Shown here piece after piece: positions 47,042 through 56,043 of a stretch of 64,000 nt of DNA. The notes beneath the pieces were generated by a model. That model was given only the letters and a program-made list of their open reading frames with translations, had not been told where the DNA came from and did not search any database. Origin of the DNA: Pseudomonas silvicola (lineage in GTDB: Bacteria; Pseudomonadota; Gammaproteobacteria; Pseudomonadales; Pseudomonadaceae); NCBI RefSeq assembly GCF_026651855.1, contig NZ_CP093280.1, positions 350,001 to 414,000 on the forward strand, given 5' to 3'. Every line of letters starts with the position of its first letter. Position 1 is the first letter of the stretch. The position numbers and the translations under genes were made by a program.

Positions 47042-50000
47042 ATGAAAGAACAGGGCCCTATCGAACAACTTGAAGCACTGGACGCCGCCGTCCAGGCGGC
47101 GAATGTGGCGCCTCCTTCCGTAAGCGCCATTCTTGCCAGACGCCTGCATGACCTGATTCCCCAGCTTCCTGCCGAACTGCCCGCTGCGGCAGTGATGATC
47201 GGCGGCCAATCGCTGGTACAGCGCCTCGAACAGCGCCTCACCAGCGGCAAGGCGCTTGCGCTGGCCGGTGACGCGGCGCTCGGGTATTGGCATGAGCAGC
47301 GCCACCACGGGATAGAACAACGGCACCTGCCAGGCCTTGAGCGGCTGATCGAGCAACTCGGGGCAAGGCCGATGGCCTGGTTCGGTGACTACCTCAGGCG
47401 CCACTGGCGCTTGCAGCGTATCGATGGGCAGCCCATGAGTCAGTGGTTTCGCGCCCGCATGGTCGAGCGGCTGCAGGCGCAGCAGCGCTTGCGCGAGCAG
47501 GATGGAACCCTGGGGGCCGCCCACTCGGCGATGCTTGAACAATTGATCAGCACCCCCGATGCCCTCAGCCGTCTGGTGCTACCGGCCTTCCGCCGGCCGG
47601 GCGTCTACGCTGTGCGCCTGTCGGCCCCCGCGCAGCGCTGGAGCATCGAGCTGCCCGGCGCCTTTGTGGTCACCCAGCGTGATGCCCGAGGTTTCCACGA
47701 TACCGCGGGGGCATTCACTGTGCCGCCGCCGGGCAACCTGGACAGCGCATCGCCTGAGGCGGATGCCGGCCCGGTAACGCTCAATACCCCGGCATTCGGC
47801 ATCGAGTGCTTTACTTCATTGGCCGAGCTGCACGAGGAACTGAGCGCCCGTTTCGATGATGAGCGCCAGGCCGAGGCCTTGCTGGCAGTGCTTGGCCATG
47901 ATGATCGGCAACGCGTGCTGCAGGCCGAACATCTGGAACTGCCCGCCCTGCACGAAGATGTCTTCAGCCGCTCGGCCGGTCAGTTGAATCAATGGCAGTA
48001 CCGCCAGTTGGAAAAACTGCCCCCCTCCAGCACCCACGGCCCCTCCCTGGAAGCCCTCGACAAGTCCCTGTTGGACGCCGTGGATGTAACCCAGGTGTTC
48101 AACCGCCAGGCCATCCTGCGCAACCGCTACAGCGCCTTGCTGGAGAAACACCTCCCGGGGTGGATGAAAAAAGCCTCCGCCCAGCAGAAAATCGAGATCA
48201 TGCAATCCTTGCAGGAGCTGGCCTCGGAACTGGCCCTGTCCTTGAGCCCCGGCATGCCGAGCATGCAGCAGTTCGGTGAGCGCACGTACATGCTCAACTA
48301 CGCCCGCCAACAGTTGCGCCAGCGCTTGCGCGCCGACCTGGACCTGGACATCGACCCCGACCTGATCACCCTCAGCGTCACACGGGCTGAACAGACAGGG
48401 CCGATCCCGCCACCGACCAACCCGCTCAGTTCCATTCCCGGGCGCTCGCGCGAACAGGCGGGCCACCCCGTGACACTGAGCACCCAGCGGTACAAGCTCA
48501 GCGAACTGGCCCTGGAGAACGTTGCCCTGATCGACACCGACTACACCTTGACCGCTCGGGTACAAGGCCCGCCGGGCCTGCCCTTGCCTGGGCTGACGAC
48601 GCAATACGTGCGCAGCGCCATTCGCCACCTCAATGTCGGCGACCGGTATAGCCGCTTCGTCGAAAAACGGTTGCTGCAAGGCCCCGATGCGCAATGGCGC
48701 CAAGAGCGCTACCGGCGTATCACGCTGGCACGGATGCGCGCCGAAGCCATCAAGGCCCGGTACGCCGGTCACTTTCTGGCCGATCGCGTTGAACGCGGCT
48801 ATCGATGGGCCGCCGCCCTGCTCGACCACCCCAACCGCGATGCAGGCCGCAAAACCGTGGAGGGCCACACGCTGGAAATCCACCAGTTGCTGATCAATGG
48901 GGCCACGGTACGCGGGGTATGCGTGATTGCCTCAACGTCGCCGCAAAGCCTGCCCAACCAGGTGTATTACACCCCGGACGCGCCAGACCGGCGGGCGTGG
49001 CGCGAATACCGTGACGGGCACGGGTGGCTGGCGGCGATCAGGGCCAACACCGCGCTGCGCGACTATATCGTGGGCAGGGTAGCGCTCACTGATCGCCAGC
49101 GGGTGCTGTCGCACCTGAACGGCGACGGTGCGGCACGGTACTTCACGACTCACATCATCACTGGCGACTTCATCGATCAGTGCTACCACGCCGATGTCAG
49201 GCAAGTGCTCAGCGACATCGACGGGCAATCGACCTCGACCGCCGAGATGAACCTGGGCAATTTCTGGCAATTCACGGTCCTCATGGCCGAAGTTGCCTCA
49301 CTGGCGCTGCCCGGCAAGGTGCTGCTGCCCCTCGCGCTGGCGCGGGCCTTCTGGTCGCTATGGGAAGGCGTGGACGGCATTGCCCAAGGGCAACGCGACG
49401 AGGGCCTGAGGCTGATGATGGAGAGCATCAGCCACTTGACCGACGCCGCGTCCATCGCCTTGGGCTCCACCTACCTGGCGCGCACCATGCGCAAGCTGCC
49501 CCTCAAGCGCCCCATGTCCCTCAACACCAACCTGGCCATCACCCCGGAGCCTGCCAACCTGCGTTTTCGTATCGACAGCCACTACCGTGAAGGCGTGTAT
49601 GAAAAGGTCTCGGACACCGGTGGCCCTTCGGAGTACTACATGAAGGACAAGGACGGCCGCACCTATCAGGTGTTGTTCGATGGCGAAAAATGGCACGTGG
49701 TGGACGCTCGCAACCCCGACGCCATCTTCCATCCCTTGGTGCAGCGCAATGCGCAGGGCGAACTTGAAGTCGTGCGCTCGGTGCACTGGCTCGGCAAGGC
49801 GCCGAACCTGCCAAGGCTGTTCAATGACTATCAGCGCGGCGACGTGCCCTTGCCGCGATTGGTCCTGGACGCCAGGGGGCTGGCCTGGTGGCAGGGGGAT
49901 CGCTACCTGGTCATCGACACCTTCGTGCTGGCGGTGCGCAAAAGCCTGCGCGGCGACCGCTTTACCCTGCTGCCCCCGAGCCCTCCAGCCGGCCAGAGCG

Positions 50001-50110
50001 CGACGGTGTTCCTACGCTACGACGCCGGCTGGGAGATAAAAGTGAAGCAGGCCGGGGTCATCAGCGCGTGGCTGCCGGTGCCTCGTTCCAGCCCGCCGGC
50101 TGACGTCTGA
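47042..50110 (+). CDS. Dermonecrotic toxin domain (DUF6543-like) protein, putative secreted toxin
   Basis: A 1022-residue protein of a family common in Pseudomonas and annotated 'dermonecrotic toxin domain-containing' (DUF6543). Recognisable elements are a helical N-terminal half, the block YVRSAIRHLNVGDRYSRFVEKRL, then ERYRRITLARMRAEAIKARYAG, and the segment VRGVCVIASTSP with VYYTPDAPDRRAWREY. A hydrophobic stretch at about 740-815 (FTVLMAEVASLALPGKVLLPLALARAFW) could insert into membranes. No signal peptide is present. AGGAG precedes the ATG. The family call is from memory and the toxic activity is unproven. Confidence 0.72.
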   Translation: MKEQGPIEQLEALDAAVQAANVAPPSVSAILARRLHDLIPQLPAELPAAAVMIGGQSLVQRLEQRLTSGKALALAGDAALGYWHEQRHHGIEQRHLPGLERLIEQLGARPMAWFGDYLRRHWRLQRIDGQPMSQWFRARMVERLQAQQRLREQDGTLGAAHSAMLEQLISTPDALSRLVLPAFRRPGVYAVRLSAPAQRWSIELPGAFVVTQRDARGFHDTAGAFTVPPPGNLDSASPEADAGPVTLNTPAFGIECFTSLAELHEELSARFDDERQAEALLAVLGHDDRQRVLQAEHLELPALHEDVFSRSAGQLNQWQYRQLEKLPPSSTHGPSLEALDKSLLDAVDVTQVFNRQAILRNRYSALLEKHLPGWMKKASAQQKIEIMQSLQELASELALSLSPGMPSMQQFGERTYMLNYARQQLRQRLRADLDLDIDPDLITLSVTRAEQTGPIPPPTNPLSSIPGRSREQAGHPVTLSTQRYKLSELALENVALIDTDYTLTARVQGPPGLPLPGLTTQYVRSAIRHLNVGDRYSRFVEKRLLQGPDAQWRQERYRRITLARMRAEAIKARYAGHFLADRVERGYRWAAALLDHPNRDAGRKTVEGHTLEIHQLLINGATVRGVCVIASTSPQSLPNQVYYTPDAPDRRAWREYRDGHGWLAAIRANTALRDYIVGRVALTDRQRVLSHLNGDGAARYFTTHIITGDFIDQCYHADVRQVLSDIDGQSTSTAEMNLGNFWQFTVLMAEVASLALPGKVLLPLALARAFWSLWEGVDGIAQGQRDEGLRLMMESISHLTDAASIALGSTYLARTMRKLPLKRPMSLNTNLAITPEPANLRFRIDSHYREGVYEKVSDTGGPSEYYMKDKDGRTYQVLFDGEKWHVVDARNPDAIFHPLVQRNAQGELEVVRSVHWLGKAPNLPRLFNDYQRGDVPLPRLVLDARGLAWWQGDRYLVIDTFVLAVRKSLRGDRFTLLPPSPPAGQSATVFLRYDAGWEIKVKQAGVISAWLPVPRSSPPADV

Positions 50111-50111
50111 A

Positions 50112-50145
50112 CCAGCCCGCCGCTACAGGCCAGCGGCAGGGCTGG
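50112..50145. terminator. Bidirectional hairpin between convergent toxin-domain and kinase genes
   Basis: CCAGCCC-GCCGCT (50112-50124) pairs with AGCGGC-a-GGGCTGG (50132-50145): 13 pairs with one bulge and a 7-base loop. It overlaps the last codons of the minus-strand kinase gene. No T-run follows. Confidence 0.55.
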
Positions 50146-51571
50146 GAAGGCGTTGGTCCAGCAGTCGATGCAGGGCACTGTCAGCCGGCCAATTGCGCAG
50201 AAAGCGTGCGCGGTCGCGGGCGTAGGCCGGAGCGAAGCTGGCATCGCTGCTGTGCTGGCACATGGCGTCTAGGTCGATCATCGCCCAGCGGCCATTGTCC
50301 CAGAAAAGGTTGTGGCCCTTGAGGTCTCCGTGGCTGATGCGCTCGCGAGTCAGGTCGGCGAACAACTGGTCCAGCGCCAGCAGTTCCGGCTCGGGCACTT
50401 CGGCCGTTTCGATGTATGGCGCAAAGCGCTCGATCAGGTCCGGGCCCGCCAGGTGGTCGGTGACCAGGTAGGCGCTGCGGCGCAGCCACAGGAAGCGCTT
50501 CTCCAAGACGGCCAACGGTGTAGGCGTGGCGATGCCCAGAAACATCAGGCGGTTGCCCTGCACCCAGGAATGCCAGGCGCGGCTGGGGCGCCAGAAGCGC
50601 TTGAGCCAATGGGCGAAGTGCTTGATGTTGTAGCGCTTGATCACCAGCGCGCGTCCCTGAACCGTGATCTGGCCAACACTGGCGGCCCCGCCGGTCTTGT
50701 ACAGGTGGCCTTGGTCCAACAAGGTATCGGCCTGGTCCAGCACGGGAAGCATGGCCGCTTCTTCCTCGCGGCGAATGGCGCGCAACATGAAGGCCCCGTT
50801 TCTGACGGCGAACAGGCTGCACTCCCGGCCGACCTTGCCCAGGTAGTCCTTGAGACGCCAGGCGCGTACCTTGTCCACCTGTTTCTGCAGTGCTTCAAGC
50901 GGCAGCGCATGCTCGCCGTTGGCCAGCAGGTAGTACACCAGCAGTTCTTCGGTAAAGGGCTCGAAGGTCTTGGGCAATTGGGCAAAGAACACGCCCAGGT
51001 TTTGCAGCACCCGCTGACGAGACAGCGGTTTGCCAGCCTCTTCCACGCAGACGCCGGCACCGTCGATCAGGTACAGCTGGCCGTTGTGACGCAGCAGGTT
51101 GTCCAGGTGCAGGTCTTCCTGCCATACGCCCTTGGCGTGCATGCCGGCCACGGCGGCCAGGGCCTCGCCTAGCACCGCGGTCTGCTCGTCGGCCAGCACC
51201 GGTAACTGCTCCACAGCCGCCCAGGCCTGGGCCAGGCTCTGGGCGCCTTCCAGGTATTCGAACAACAGCCAGCCGCCCTCGCCTTCCTGGAGGCCTTCGA
51301 CCAGCAACTGCGGGGTGGTCAGGCTCTGTTCGGCCAGGCGCTTGACGCCGTCGCGCTCGCGCTGAAAATGCCGCGCGGCCTTGGGCCCCACCAGCAACTT
51401 GGCCAGGACCGTGCGCCCCCGCCACACCCCGGCGCCCACGTAGCGCTGGCCCGGCAACACCCGCAGCAGGCTGAGCAGTTGCAGCTCGGCGCTGCCCGCG
51501 GCATCGGCCAGGGTGACAGTGAGGGGCAACGCCGGGGTACGCCCGGCATCCTTGAGTTCGGCCAGGCGCAT
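50123..51571 (-). CDS. LPS core kinase with two kinase-fold domains (InaA-like)
   Basis: A 482-residue cytoplasmic protein of the lipopolysaccharide kinase superfamily. It appears to hold two kinase-like units. The first has GVWQEDLHLDNLLRHNGQ and LYLIDGAG near residues 155-175. The second has the canonical catalytic loop HGDLKGHNLFW with DFG-equivalent MIDLDA near 415-440. The first may be a degenerate or regulatory unit. It corresponds by position to PA5006. It overlaps the upstream kinase gene by one base (TGATG) and is the last gene of the waaF-waaP operon. The phosphorylation site is unknown. Confidence 0.85.
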   Translation of the reverse strand: MRLAELKDAGRTPALPLTVTLADAAGSAELQLLSLLRVLPGQRYVGAGVWRGRTVLAKLLVGPKAARHFQRERDGVKRLAEQSLTTPQLLVEGLQEGEGGWLLFEYLEGAQSLAQAWAAVEQLPVLADEQTAVLGEALAAVAGMHAKGVWQEDLHLDNLLRHNGQLYLIDGAGVCVEEAGKPLSRQRVLQNLGVFFAQLPKTFEPFTEELLVYYLLANGEHALPLEALQKQVDKVRAWRLKDYLGKVGRECSLFAVRNGAFMLRAIRREEEAAMLPVLDQADTLLDQGHLYKTGGAASVGQITVQGRALVIKRYNIKHFAHWLKRFWRPSRAWHSWVQGNRLMFLGIATPTPLAVLEKRFLWLRRSAYLVTDHLAGPDLIERFAPYIETAEVPEPELLALDQLFADLTRERISHGDLKGHNLFWDNGRWAMIDLDAMCQHSSDASFAPAYARDRARFLRNWPADSALHRLLDQRLPSPAAGL

Positions 51572-52323
51572 CAGCGGCCCTCCTTGTGGCTGCGGCGGCG
51601 GGTCAGGCGTTGCAGCCAGTCCTGCACCAGCGGGCTGGCGGCATCCTGGTTCAAGTACGCGGCCAGGAACGCACGAATATCACCCTCACCCCACATGGGC
51701 GCACGCCGCAGCAAGGGCTCCAGGTCACGCACCCGGTCGCGACGGCCGAACAGCGCCGGGCGGGTTTTTTCCAGGTCGATCAACTGCGCCTGGTAACCGT
51801 GGGCACCCTGGCGCAGGAAAATATGCTTGGGGTAGAAACAGCCATGCACCTGGCCTGCGCCGTGCAGCGTGCGCGCCAGGGTACCGCAAGCCGTCAGGAT
51901 GGCCTGGCGGCGCGACGCGGTGGAGGCGCCCCATTCGGCCAGCAAGGCGTCCAGGTCGGTCCAGCCGTCCAGCGCGCGGGTCATGAGGATGGCGCACAGG
52001 TCGCCTTCCAGCTTGCGCTGGCCGTAGTAGGCTGCCTGCAAGGCGGGAATCGCCAACTGCTGATAGCGGCGGATATTGCGAAACTCGCGGGAAAACGTCG
52101 GCTCGCCCAGCGGGTGATGCAAGGTGCGGGTCAGGTAACCGCGCTGACGCTTGAGGTAATAGCCCTTGCCCTCCAGCTCCAGGCGGAACACCTGGCTGTA
52201 GCCGCCACGGGCGGTATTGGGATCGTCTACCGGGTCCAGTTGCAGGGTCCACAAGGCTTCGAAACTGTCCAGGCCATGACGCTGCAGCAAGCCCTGCTCG
52301 GCATCGGCGATGAAGTCGCTCAT
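51571..52323 (-). CDS. Heptose/LPS kinase-fold protein with altered catalytic loop
   Basis: A 250-residue protein of the InaA/WaaP superfamily (position of PA5007). It has the N-lobe lysine strand (GKGYYLKRQRGYLTRT) and the DFG-equivalent QLIDLEKTRPA. The catalytic loop reads QVHGCFYPKHIFL, where WaaP has NHRDCYICHFL, so the usual catalytic Asp aligns with Cys. Either another residue serves as base or the protein is a pseudokinase. It overlaps both neighbours (ATGA and TGATG). Confidence 0.85.
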   Translation of the reverse strand: MSDFIADAEQGLLQRHGLDSFEALWTLQLDPVDDPNTARGGYSQVFRLELEGKGYYLKRQRGYLTRTLHHPLGEPTFSREFRNIRRYQQLAIPALQAAYYGQRKLEGDLCAILMTRALDGWTDLDALLAEWGASTASRRQAILTACGTLARTLHGAGQVHGCFYPKHIFLRQGAHGYQAQLIDLEKTRPALFGRRDRVRDLEPLLRRAPMWGEGDIRAFLAAYLNQDAASPLVQDWLQRLTRRRSHKEGR

Positions 52324-53054
52324 TCGCGGCCCTCGAAAAACGTGATGATGTGGCGAATGCGGCGCTTGTCCGACGCATTCAGGCGCTGACGCCGGCGGTA
52401 TTGCAGGTAGAAGCGCAGCCGCTGGGTGTTGGACAACTGGTACTTGGCCACCTTGTCCAGGCAGGCCAGGTCCTTGGTGATGCGGTAACGCAGCCAGAAG
52501 CTGATCCAGAACGCGCCGTTGGGGCAGTCGATGAAGAACAGGGTGCTGTGGTCGTCCACCAGCAGGTTGCGCCACTTCAAATCGTTATGGGTGAAGTGTT
52601 CGTCATGCATGGAACGGGTGGCACGGGCCAACTGCTGGCTGATGTTGTCCACCCAGGCGCGGTCCTTGAGACGTGCATCGTGGCGGTCAGCCAGTGCCGA
52701 CAGGTCTTCGGTGTTGGGCAGTTCGCGGGTGATCAGCGCGCCCCGGTGGAAGGCCGCACCCTTGCGCTCCAGGCCCCAGGCGGCGATTTCGGCGGTAGGA
52801 ATGCCCCACTTGGCGAAGCGCTTGAGGTTCTGCCATTCGGACTTCACCCGCGGGCGCCCCAGGTAGCGGCGCAAACCCTTGCCCGCGCCGGTGTAGCGCT
52901 TGACGTAGTAGTTCACACCGTCCCGGTTGACGCGGATCACTTCCGACAGCGGGTCGCGGGTCAGGTGCTCGCCCTGCAGCGCGAACACTGCGTCCAGCGT
53001 GCCAAAGTCGGCGTGCAGGTGCGCGTAGCCAGGTTCAAGGTTCCAACCAGCCAT
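52320..53054 (-). CDS. LPS core kinase (InaA/Kdo kinase family)
   Basis: A 244-residue kinase of the LPS core operon (position of PA5008). The ATP-binding lysine strand (VNYYVKRYTGAGKG), the catalytic loop FTHNDLKWRNLLVDD and the metal-binding FFIDCPNGAFW are intact, so it should be active. It probably phosphorylates an inner-core heptose or Kdo. It starts in the TGATG overlap with waaP and ends in the ATGA overlap with the next gene. Confidence 0.88.
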   Translation of the reverse strand: MAGWNLEPGYAHLHADFGTLDAVFALQGEHLTRDPLSEVIRVNRDGVNYYVKRYTGAGKGLRRYLGRPRVKSEWQNLKRFAKWGIPTAEIAAWGLERKGAAFHRGALITRELPNTEDLSALADRHDARLKDRAWVDNISQQLARATRSMHDEHFTHNDLKWRNLLVDDHSTLFFIDCPNGAFWISFWLRYRITKDLACLDKVAKYQLSNTQRLRFYLQYRRRQRLNASDKRRIRHIITFFEGRE

Positions 53055-53860
53055 CAGAGCGCATCCCCGTACCGCAGTTTGCGGGCATAGAGTTTCTCCG
53101 CCTTGGCCTCCAGCCAGGCCAGCAGGCGCGCTTCCTCCTTGAGTACCTGGCGCAGCGGTTGCTGGAAGTACCCGCGCAGGAAGCGCAGCTTGTCGCGGCG
53201 GGTCAGGCCGATGTCCAGGGCCGAGAAATACAGGGCGGCCAGGTCCTTGTTGCGCCAGCGGCGGGTGATGGCCGGGCGCGTCTGGGCGCGGTGCAGGTCG
53301 ATGACCGAGAGTTTGAAGCCCTGGGCGGTCACCGGTTTGTCGGTGTGCAGCAGAAAGTGGCAAATGTAGCAGTCACGGTGGTTCACCCCGGCACGGTGCA
53401 TCATGCCGGTCATGCGCGCTACTTCGGCGATCAGCGCGCGTTTGAGCGCAGGCTGCGGCGGCTCGCTGCGCCAGTTGATGCTGAAGTCTTCGAGGCTGAC
53501 GGTGGGCGCCAGCTCCTGGGTGATGATGAACGAGTGCTGGTCGGCCGGGTTGCTGTTGCGCTCGCCGTAAGCCACCGCCGTCATGGTCGGCACGCCCACT
53601 GCCTGCAGGCGCTGGATGGCCTGCCACTCCTGGCCTGCGCCCAGCACCGGCAGCTTGGCGGTGACCAGGTTCTTGACGATCTCGCCCCAGCCGATACCGC
53701 GGTGAATCTTGACGAAGTAGCCACGGCCATCGACCTCGGTACGCAAGGTGCGCCGGGCCTCCAGTTCGCGGTACACCTCGCCTTGCAACGCTTCCACTTC
53801 CACGAAGGGATCGCGCCCGGCCCACAGGCTTTTGAACGGCTCGGCAAGGATCAACTTCAT
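53054..53860 (-). CDS. waaP: Lipopolysaccharide core heptose(I) kinase
   Basis: A 268-residue kinase that phosphorylates O4 of the first heptose of the LPS inner core, a modification essential for outer-membrane stability in P. aeruginosa. The lysine strand is GYFVKIHRG (Lys51), the catalytic loop NHRDCYICHFLL with Asp163, and the metal site VIDLHRAQTR. Residue numbering of the catalytic Asp agrees with the P. aeruginosa enzyme as I remember it. Its ATG overlaps the waaG stop. Confidence 0.95.
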   Translation of the reverse strand: MKLILAEPFKSLWAGRDPFVEVEALQGEVYRELEARRTLRTEVDGRGYFVKIHRGIGWGEIVKNLVTAKLPVLGAGQEWQAIQRLQAVGVPTMTAVAYGERNSNPADQHSFIITQELAPTVSLEDFSINWRSEPPQPALKRALIAEVARMTGMMHRAGVNHRDCYICHFLLHTDKPVTAQGFKLSVIDLHRAQTRPAITRRWRNKDLAALYFSALDIGLTRRDKLRFLRGYFQQPLRQVLKEEARLLAWLEAKAEKLYARKLRYGDAL

Positions 53861-54981
53861 GAGGCGGCTCCGGCCAGGATCAGGTCGGCGGCGTGCTGGG
53901 GCATGCTGTACAGGTCCGCTGTGTCGGCGAATACCAGGCCATTGCGCCCCCAGTCAGCGCGCGCGGCGTTATCGGCCAGCATGCGCGACAGGTACTGGTT
54001 CAACTGGCCCTGGTCGAAAGGTTCGTCCAGCACCAGGCCGCAATCGGCCTCGGCGATGTAGTGGGCGTAACCGCATACGGCCGAGACAAGCACGGGCAGT
54101 CCAGCCACCAGGGCTTCGAGCAGCACGGTTCCAGTGTTCTCGTTGTAGGCCGGGTGTATCAGCAGGTCGGCGCCCAGCAGGAAGCGCGGAATGTCACTGC
54201 GGCCCTTCATGATCTCCACCTGGTCGCCAAGGCCCAGGGCCGCGGCTTGCAGCTGGAAGAACTTGGGCTCGTCCTGGCCGATGACGAACAGGCGCGTGCG
54301 TTTTTTCAACTCCGCCGGCAGCGCCGCCAGGGCCTTGAGGCTGCGGTCCACGCCCTTGGTCTTGAAGCCGGAGCCAATCTGCACCAGCAACAGGTCATCG
54401 TCGCCCAGTTTGAACTCGGCGCGGAATTGAGCGCGTACCTGCGCGGCGTTGGCCGGCGCACGACGGTCCAGGGAGATGCCTGGCGGTAGCAGGTGAAAAC
54501 GCTCGATGGGCGTGTGGTAATGCTTGATGAACAGCGGTTGCTGCACTTCGGAAATCATCAGGATTTCGGTCTTGGCCTCGGGCGCGAACACGGCCCGTTC
54601 GAACTCGGCGAAATGCTGGTAGCGGCCCCAGAAACGGTACATGGGGTTGCGCAGGGTCTGGGCCTTGTCTTCGTAACAGCCATCGGCGGCGTAGTAAACA
54701 TCCAGGCCTGGCAGCTTGTTGAAGCCGATGACGCGGTCCACCGGGCGCTTGGCCAGGTCAGCGCCCATCCAGGCGCTGAACTTGAGGTTGCGACGGTGGT
54801 TGGACAGCGCCTTGACCGGGCCGACCAGCACTTCGAAACCAGGGGGCACGTCGCCTTCCCAGATCAGCGTGTAGACGCGAATCTGGTGCCCGCGCTTCTG
54901 GCACTCCAGGGCAATGCGCATGAAGTCGCGTTGCAGCCCGCCAAACGGGAAATACTTGTATAGAACAAACGCCAATTGCAT
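53857..54981 (-). CDS. waaG: LPS core glucosyltransferase WaaG
   Basis: A 374-residue GT4 enzyme that adds the first hexose to the second heptose of the core. The N-terminus LAFVLYKYFPFGGLQRDFMRIALECQKRGH and the donor-site motif NTGTVLLEALVAGLPVLVSAVCGYAHYI are diagnostic. The ATG at 54981 overlaps the waaC stop by one base; a TTG just upstream is the only other start. It lies inside the waaF-waaC-waaG-waaP operon. Confidence 0.95.
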   Translation of the reverse strand: MQLAFVLYKYFPFGGLQRDFMRIALECQKRGHQIRVYTLIWEGDVPPGFEVLVGPVKALSNHRRNLKFSAWMGADLAKRPVDRVIGFNKLPGLDVYYAADGCYEDKAQTLRNPMYRFWGRYQHFAEFERAVFAPEAKTEILMISEVQQPLFIKHYHTPIERFHLLPPGISLDRRAPANAAQVRAQFRAEFKLGDDDLLLVQIGSGFKTKGVDRSLKALAALPAELKKRTRLFVIGQDEPKFFQLQAAALGLGDQVEIMKGRSDIPRFLLGADLLIHPAYNENTGTVLLEALVAGLPVLVSAVCGYAHYIAEADCGLVLDEPFDQGQLNQYLSRMLADNAARADWGRNGLVFADTADLYSMPQHAADLILAGAAS

Positions 54982-56042
54982 CAACGAAGATCCTCAGCCA
55001 GTAACAATGCGCTTAGTCGGCTCGCCACACGCTCGGGATTCAGACGAGTGAAGCACAGGGGCCACTCGCGTTTAAGATCGAACCGCCGCTGGTCTTCCGG
55101 CGTCGGTTGATAGGTACAGGTCCTGGACAGACAGGGTGCGCAGGCAAAGTCACTGGCCAGATGCACCTGGCCCTGCCCGTAGGCACCGGTCAGCCCCGGG
55201 TTGGTGGGGCCGAACAGGGAAATGGTGGGCACGTCCAGGGCGGCGGCCAAATGGCCCAGCCCGGTATCGACGGCCACGCACGCCTTGGCGGCGACCAACA
55301 CCTTGGCCACCCCTGCCAGGTTCAATTTGGGCAGTACCACGGCGTTTTTCAAGCCCGCGGCAATGCGCTGGGCACGCTCGTGTTCGGCCGAATTGCCCCA
55401 CGGCAGGCGGACTTCGATACCCGCCTGTCCCAGGCGCTCGGCCATTTCACGCCAGTACACCTCGGGCCAGTGCTTGGTGTCCCAGGTAGTGCCGTGCAGG
55501 AACAGCACGAAGGGCACCTTGGCCTTGCCGTCGCCCAGCCGCGCACGGTCCAGGCCGTATTCGCCCAAGGTGGCCGGCAGGTCGTAACCCAGGGCCACGG
55601 CAAACAGCTGGCGCAAGCGTTCGACCGCATGCTGGCCACGGCCAACGGCCAAGCGCCGGTCGTAGAACCGGCTGGCCAGCGACTCGCGTGCCGACTGCCG
55701 GTCAAGGCCGGCGACAGGTGCCTTCACGTAACGGGTCAGCAAGGCGCTTTTCAGCAGGCCCTGGGCATCGATCACCAGGTCGTACTTGCGCTCGCGCAAG
55801 CTCTGCTTGAAGCGTCGCCACTGGCCGCTCTTGATGGTTTCCCAGAGGTTCTTGCGCCAGCGGCGAATGGCCACGGGAATAACTTTATCCACAGCCGGGT
55901 GCCAGGTGGGGATCTCGGCGAAGCCTTCTTCCACCACCCAGTCGAAACGGATGCCCGGAATGGCTCGGGCAGCATCGGTCAGTGCCGGCAGCGCGTGAAT
56001 GACGTCGCCCAGGGACGAGGTCTTGATCAACAGTACCCGCAA
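54981..56042 (-). CDS. waaC: ADP-heptose:LPS heptosyltransferase I
   Basis: A 353-residue GT9 enzyme transferring the first heptose to Kdo. The N-terminus RVLLIKTSSLGDVIHALPALTDA and the C-terminal donor-site segment CVAVDTGLGHLAAALDVPTISLFGPTNPGLTGAYG are typical. The start codon is TTG at 56042; no ATG or GTG lies between it and the waaF stop, and the resulting N-terminus is exactly the conserved one. The gap to waaF is a single base. Confidence 0.95.
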   Translation of the reverse strand: MRVLLIKTSSLGDVIHALPALTDAARAIPGIRFDWVVEEGFAEIPTWHPAVDKVIPVAIRRWRKNLWETIKSGQWRRFKQSLRERKYDLVIDAQGLLKSALLTRYVKAPVAGLDRQSARESLASRFYDRRLAVGRGQHAVERLRQLFAVALGYDLPATLGEYGLDRARLGDGKAKVPFVLFLHGTTWDTKHWPEVYWREMAERLGQAGIEVRLPWGNSAEHERAQRIAAGLKNAVVLPKLNLAGVAKVLVAAKACVAVDTGLGHLAAALDVPTISLFGPTNPGLTGAYGQGQVHLASDFACAPCLSRTCTYQPTPEDQRRFDLKREWPLCFTRLNPERVASRLSALLLAEDLR

Positions 56043-56043
56043 C

